Part shown: positions 22,001 to 29,440 of the stretch, in pieces | Position numbering within the stretch: position 1 is the stretch's first letter | How the letters are laid out: every line of letters starts with the position of its first letter | NCBI GenBank assembly: GCA_030544215.1 | Contig: JARZZO010000013.1 | Location: forward strand, 26,519,229-26,583,228 | Reading direction: 5' to 3' | Source: Zantedeschia hybrid cultivar | Lineage: Eukaryota > Streptophyta > Magnoliopsida > Alismatales > Araceae | Length of the DNA: 64,000 nt | Program-made: the position numbers and the translations under genes | Notes under the pieces: generated by a model | What the model was told of the DNA's origin: nothing | The model's input: only the letters and a program-made list of their open reading frames with translations | Databases searched by the model: none

Positions 22001-25000
22001 AGGAAGGCATCCTTAGAAGTGCAAATATCATCAGAACTGCCACACGAGTTCCCTTGTTGATGGACAAAACTAGCAGTTTTGGGTGGATAAATGGTGTAGT
22101 GCCTCGCCTCTTTCTTCTTTATTCCCCACCTTATTCCACATTGCTTCTCATCCTTTGATGATGGTTAAGGTGTTCAACAACACTGCTTTTAGGGGAGCTT
22201 GGATGCCTTCATTTAGGAGGCAGCTGAGGATGAGGAAGTTGTGGAATTTGGCAAAATCCTTTCTATTTTGGAAGGCTTCAAAATGGATTAGTCCAGAAAG
22301 GATTCTTGGGTTTGTGACTAGGAAGCATCAGGTTCATTCTCAGCGAGATCAGCTTATCGTATCATAGATGATGGAGGTTTTTGTCATCTGCTCTACAAGC
22401 AAGTATGGTGTCTGAAGAGCCCGTTTAAGTTCAAGGCTTTCTTGTGGAGGCCCTTTCATTACAGGCTACCTAGTAGGGATCATTTGGCCCGCTTCATGGA
22501 CAGCATGCCAATGATGTGCCCCTTTTATGAAGATGTGAAGGAAACAACTGATCATCTATTTTGGAGTGTGTGTTCACTCAAGTTTGTGTGCTCATCTTCA
22601 GCAAACTTCAAGTGAGGGATTCTCCTACTTCGACAATGAAGTCGGCAGACTAACTCCTTTATTGGGGTAGGAGGCATAAGCTTCAGGAGGATGCAAGATC
22701 TGGTAGCTCACTTTGCATGCGACTATTTGGGCTATTTGGAGAGAGCAGAATAAGAGTTTTCAAAGTACAAGCTTTGGTTCTGAAGAGGATTGTTTCTTTT
22801 GTCTCCTTTTTAGTTAAGAAGTGGGCTACAACTTTTTGTAAAGTGAAGGATAACACTTCATCTCTTTTTGACCTTTTGGGAGGTTGATTCTAGTTTGCAG
22901 CACTTTGGTACCTTTTGTATAGAGGGAATTTATGAGGGTTTTTATTCCTCACTCTTCTACATTCACCTCTTTTACTCAATACAATATTTGGTACCATCTG
23001 CTTTGGAAAAAAAAAACTAGTGTGGAACTATTGTTGGAGATACATCTGAGTTCCCTGTTACTATAAGATTACATTAAGATGTTCCCTGTTACTATAAGAT
23101 TACATTAAGAGTCAACATTAAGTTCTTATTTCTTTACTTTAGTTATAAATGAGGCAATGTTGTCAAGACGGCCAAGGCGACTAAGGCGGTGGCTTACCGC
23201 CTTACTGCTTAGGCGACAAGGCGAGGTGCCTAGGCGAAGCCTAGTTTACATAACCTAGTATGTTTGAAGAGGACTACTATGTACATTTTTTACCATATTA
23301 AATTCTATTTTTATCTATATATAAGGGTAGCAAACTAGCAATGCCATTCACAACATTCAGCATATACTTATAATGTAGAAGGAAAATTATAATAAATGGC
23401 AAATATTAGCAAATGAATAAGGAAAATGCCAATGAGAATTTAGGAGTACCTGTCAATCAAGATGAAAGATACCAATCTAACCTGGAATTTACTAGTTAAA
23501 TGATCATGACATGTAAAGAGAGCATAAGATATATCCAAGTTTCTATTCTTTCTAATGACTATGAGAGAGGAAACTTGTTATGCACTAGCAGAAGAATCCC
23601 ACCGAAAGTGAGAACCGAGTGAGAAGTTTGATCACCATTTCCTTATTTTGACATAAAGAATGGAGAATTTTACAGAAAATGCCCATCAACCTTTTTAAAA
23701 TGAACTTAAAAGAAGGCAAGCCATTTCCAGAACAAAGCGGGCTAGGCAGGCATTAGGTAGGCTGCGAGCGCCTTAATGGGCTGCTCGCCTAGGCGCCAGG
23801 TCGCCTTGGGCAACATGGAACGCCTTGTCGCCTAGACGACACCTTGAGAACAAGGAAATGAGGTGACTAAATACTTTTCATGGGGACATCCCTTGGTGTA
23901 TATTATTCGTAGATGATATTGTTCTAGTTGATGAAAATATTAAGAGTTTTAATAATAAATTAGAACAATGGAGGTCCGCTTTAGAATAAAAAGGCTTCAT
24001 GATTAGTCGAACTAAGTCAAAGCATATGAAATGTATTTCTATAGTGCAAGGGTTGATCATTTGGATTTAGTTACAAATCGAGGGTTAGGTTATTCCTAAA
24101 AGTAGCAACTTTCCATATTTACGATATGTTATTTAAGAGAATGAAAAGGTCCAAGAAGATATTACACAAACTCATGTTAGGTTGGCTGAAGCAGAGGAGT
24201 GTATTTGGAGTCCTTTGTGATTGGGGGGTCTCTTAAAATTCAAAGGTAAGTTTTATATGATAGCTGTGAGATCTGCTTGTTATATGGTATTGAGTGTTGG
24301 CTTGCAAGAAGGGATTATATACAAAATTGTGTAGTTGAGATGAAGATGTTGAGGTGAATGTTTGGTAATATTAGAAAAGATAAAATTAGGAATGAACTTA
24401 ACATAAGGATTTAGGTCTAACTTCTATTGACATTAAGCTTAGGGAGAATAGGCTACGGTGGTTTGGTCATGTATATCGTTGTCCAAGTTTAGCACTAGTT
24501 ATGAGGTATGATGAAATTAGAGTAGAATAGGGTAGAAGACATCAAGGAAGATGCAAAATGAGGTGGTTAGATATAGTTAGAAAGGACTTGATGTTGCTAT
24601 ATTTAACTCATACAAATTTTGATGCTAAATGAACACAATATAAATGAAAATTGATCAAATAAGTGCTAAATAAACACACCATAAATTCATGCTAAATAGG
24701 TCAGTTACAAGATCTAAATATTTCTTTTAAAAAACAGTATATCCAAATAGTAGATCGCTAAAATAAAGTTTCCTTTCTCAAGCCTCACCCATTCGTCACT
24801 CTTATGATCATCATCTTCACATTACTCAATTGGAAGTTCACACTCCGATTCCTTTGCTGTATGATTGAAGTATCTCAACCTCATTAATAGATTCCAAGGT
24901 GGAACTTTTTATAGCTGCTTTACCCTTCCCTAAACAACACATTTTTTATGTTAACCTTATGCTTGGACCTTCTTCTTCATTAACTCTATAGCAATTTCAA

Positions 25001-28000
25001 CTTTAAGCCATGTAAGGTCCTTATCTTCATACCCAAGATCTTCATTATCATGTGGATGAGCTATCCACTCCTTACAATCATTAATGTCATCCAAACATGT
25101 AGGATCAAGATCAGTTTGTGGAAAACATAGAGCGATCTCGAAAACATTGATTGTATTGCACGGAGACGAGATCATTAATTTCTTCTGCTCCAACTTATTC
25201 CTTTTCTTAGTATGTGCCTAACAAAAATATTAATTCTTATATTAATAAAAAATAAAAATTAAACATAAGATATGTTATACATAGAAGTTAATAAACATCT
25301 AATATGCTCAAATGTACTCTAATTGCATTTGCAACTGGATGCACTATAAGTTAGGCTTAAGATGCGAATAGCCATCTTTTGCAGGTGAAGGATTTTACTC
25401 CAAAAATCAACCCACCAATTAACTGCATTACACATTCAAATAAAAATTAGTTTCCCTTTAGTAAGAAACTAATGAATAAAAATCGAAGAAATATACAGAC
25501 ATTAGATGTAGTCTGTTGCCTTTTGGCCATTTTATTCCCAAAGAAGACCATGACATTCCTATAACATGTCAGTTCCTTAGTAATCCCATCTTGTATTTGA
25601 AGTTCAGGAACTAGCTTCTCAATACAATCATAAAGTTCTTACTTCACTTCGCCATCAGAATTAATATCTGGATTAGGATAATAAAACTGAGTGTTGAGGT
25701 AGTAACCAGCTGCATGTAAAGGAGGATGAAGCTGGAAATCCCACCTTCTATCACTGATCTCCTAAAGTGGACCATGCTTGGCCACTTTTTCATCTAGAGC
25801 ATTCTTGATTTTTTCCTTGACATACTCCATGGCTTCATAAATATAACACAGTTGGCTTTTCTCCATCAACCAACCTCAGAACTATGATAGGAGGCTTGAA
25901 TATTTTCAATGCATGAACAATCACATTCCAAAATTGAATCTTTAAAACTGTGTCTTGTACCTTCTTTCCTTCACCTTTTCTTGTCTATCGATTGTTAGAA
26001 GTTCATTTAGTAGATGTAAACATTCTCTTCAAGCCATCTTTACAATTCATTAAACTTTGCAGATTAAGGTAGTTGGTAGCAAAGCGGGTCGCAGCTGCAT
26101 GTATAAGATTCTTTTGATTTGTATGCTTTCTCATCATAGTTAGCACCCTCGTATGTGAATAAATAAATGTTGTAACTATCCTTGCTTTCTTAATGGTAGA
26201 CTTGATTAGAGAAACTTTGGAAATGTCCTCCAATATTAAGCCGATGCAATGGGCGGCGTATGAAAAACAAATGTGGCTGGGCTGTCATTAATATGTTTCT
26301 TGTAGCCACAAGACTTAATTCATTTTTTGTGACAACTTGTATTACATTAGCTACACCAACTTTTATGACTATTTTATCTAAGAAGTCTACCAATAAATTT
26401 GCATCTTTGACATATTGTGATGTATCAAAAGAACTCAAGAATACAATTCCAATAGGTGAATTGACCAAAGTATATCCTTTCCCATCTGTACATGCATCAG
26501 ACATAATGGTACAATCATGCTTCACCTAACTAGCTTTTTATACGTCTACCAATTCTTAAGTCTTTTAATTTTTTTTTGTTTTGGAGAAGAATTGCACGAG
26601 TCTTGTGGTATTAGGGCTTTTCAATCTCAGACGAATTGTTCTATAGCTACCAATATTATTTGGAAACTATTTAGACATATGGTGTTGATCCTAGTTTCGT
26701 ACATGTACCTAGCTATGTATTGGATGTCCCTTCGTCATGTTTTTTTTCAGTGCTTCGTGTCCTCGATAGACTTGCCTTTTAAATCTTTAGGATTTGGAGT
26801 ACATAATCTATCCAATGGACCTTTACTCGGAGGAGGTCTTGTAAGCATGCCATCAAGTTAATTCAACTTAAATGATGAATCTTGGAAAGTCAAATATCTA
26901 ATATGATCATCTCAACTTTCTGTTTCCTTAACTATACATTTCTTTTTAATTTTTGCTTGTTTTGATTGCTCCATGTACTGTTTGATTTCTTCTTTTACCT
27001 CTGGTGTAGCCTTCAAAGAAGTTGTCACATTTGTCGACCTCTGTGTTATATATTGTTTCAAATGGTGAATCCCTCCTATACAGTCCTTCTGACAAAAATT
27101 ACATCTTATCCAATCCCTATTACTTGGATTCACCAATGTCCCATATTTCCATCTGGGTGCTTTAAAGACGTTTTCTTCCCTTCAGTGGATCCTTGATTGG
27201 GTGAATGGGAAGAACAACCAATTAGTGTGGGCATCTTAAATAATAACAATAGCAAAAATTAATACATAGTACACATTAATGTAACACATAGGGTGATGTT
27301 ACTAAAAAAACCTAAAAATATATAATTTTGAAAAACCTTGGGCCCTTGGTTGCTCGATGTCCTCCTTTATCCAAGGTTCCAAGCTTAATGTCCACTTACA
27401 AAGAGTGTATATACATACGTACATACTTAACGCGCCTCGAGGTGCATCTAACTTAGATGCGCCCCCCCGAAAACCCCCCACCCTGATTTCAAAAAAAAAA
27501 ATCATAAAAAAAACTTAGAATATTCTATCTCCCCCCAGTCTAGGTGGTTTCCACCTTTTTGGATTTAATTTTCACTGTTGGATCGAATAACTTAACCTTA
27601 GCCGTCCAATCAAATGCGTTATTGTTTGATGATCAAAACTAAAATCTCAGGGGAAGGGATGAACCCTAAGGACTAATCTAACGAAAGAAAATTTCTTATT
27701 TTTTTGCTATATTTTAATATTTTTCGACATTGATTTTTGATACATGACCTATTAGATGACTCCGATTGATTTTTAAGATCGGACGGTGAAAATTAAAACT
27801 CCGGAGATGAGATTAACCTTAAGGGTCATTTGAATATTTAAAAATTTATTATTTTATTTTTTTTAAACATGGGGTGGGTGGGTTTTTGAGGGGGGGCACA
27901 TCTAACTTAGATGCGCCCTGGGGCGCATTGAATATATATATATATATAAGAACAGATCATATGAGCCCCCCTTGAAAACCTCTTCTCTTCATGTTTAAAA

Positions 28001-28437
28001 AAATAATAAAATTCAACAATAATTTTTAATACTCAAATAGGCCCCCTGGAGTTGTCCCATCTCTGGGACTTTAATTTTCATTATATGATCTTGATGATTA
28101 ATCCTAGCCGTCTGATAGGATAGATATAAAAGATTAACATCTAAAAATGATGAAAAAATAATCACAAAATAGAAAATTGTCAAATTGGCTGTTAGAATTG
28201 ATCCCATCCCTCGGAGTTTTAGTTTTGATCCTCAAACAATGACACATTTATCAAAGTATCGAAACCACTATGGATGGAGGTATTAGAATATTTAAATTTT
28301 TTGATGATTTTATTTATTTTTTTAAGGTAGAGAAGTGAGTTTCGAGGGGGCTAATTATATATTCAATGCACCCCAAGTGCATCTAACTTAGATGCGCCCC
28401 TCTTAAAACCCACCTTCCTATGATAAAAAAACATCAT

Positions 28438-28492
<55 letters not shown>

Positions 28493-29404
28493 CAACGCAC
28501 CTCGGGTGCATTTAACTTAGATGCGCCCCTCTTAAAACCCACCTTCCTATGGTAAAAAAAACATCATCAATAATTTTTAAATATTCAAATAGGCCTCTCA
28601 GGGTTGTTTCCATCCATGGGACTTCAAGTTGCACTGTCCGATCTTGAAAATCAATTGGAGCCGTCTGATCGGGTACGTATAAAATAATAATGTCTAAAAA
28701 TGTTAAAAAACATCTAAACATAGAAAATTCGTCAGAGTAACCTCATGGTTGAACCCATCCCTTGGGTTTTATTTTTTCTCTGATGAATCACACGTTTCAT
28801 TAGACGACCATAGTTGAGTTTTTCAATATGCCAGGGAAAATTAAATTCCAAGGGGTGGAAACCAACTTAGATGGAGATATTTGAATATTTTAAAATTGTT
28901 AATTCAATTACCTCCCTTAGGATTGTTTCTATCTCTTGGGTTTTATTTTCATCGTCCGGTCGAATTCGATCATGAAACTCAATCTTAGCCGTCCATTAAG
29001 TACTTGCAAATCCCGATTTCAAAAAATCATGAAAGCTGGTCAAAAAATAAAAAATTGGTCATATTATCCTTAGGGTTGTTCTCATCTCCTAAGATTTTAG
29101 TATTCATTATCAACTTACTTGTACACGATAGGATGGCTACAGTCAATCTGGATACGATCTAATAGTGAAATTTAAGCTCCAACAGTGGGGTAATTGAATA
29201 TTTAGAATTTTATAGTGGTTTTTTTGCAACATGGGGAGGAAGCTGAAATATAGCGTGCGATTTGTCGGACACATGCCAAAACCACACCACAATACTCCTC
29301 TCTCTCTCTCTATATATATATATAGAGAGAGAGAGAGGGAGAGGGAGGGGGAGGGGGAGGGAAAGAGAGAGATAAAGAGTAAGACAAGGGGCTTCGGCCC
29401 TATT

Positions 29405-29440
<36 letters not shown>

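Larger units (their letters stand above)
16352..23014 (+). mobile_element. Near-full-length L1-clade LINE inserted in the RTE element
   Basis: Flanked by a long target duplication: ACTAATGTGAGGACTATTG (16333-16351) at the left and AACTAGTGTGGAACTATTG (23015-23033) at the right, after an A tail (about 23007-23016). The body holds an ORF1-like region (about 16450-18400), ORF2 endonuclease (from about 18414), RT (about 19880-20870) and a zinc-binding C-terminal region (about 22080-22620). About 1.1 kb of unrelated DNA (20886-22020) interrupts ORF2. Stops and frameshifts throughout. Confidence 0.8.
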
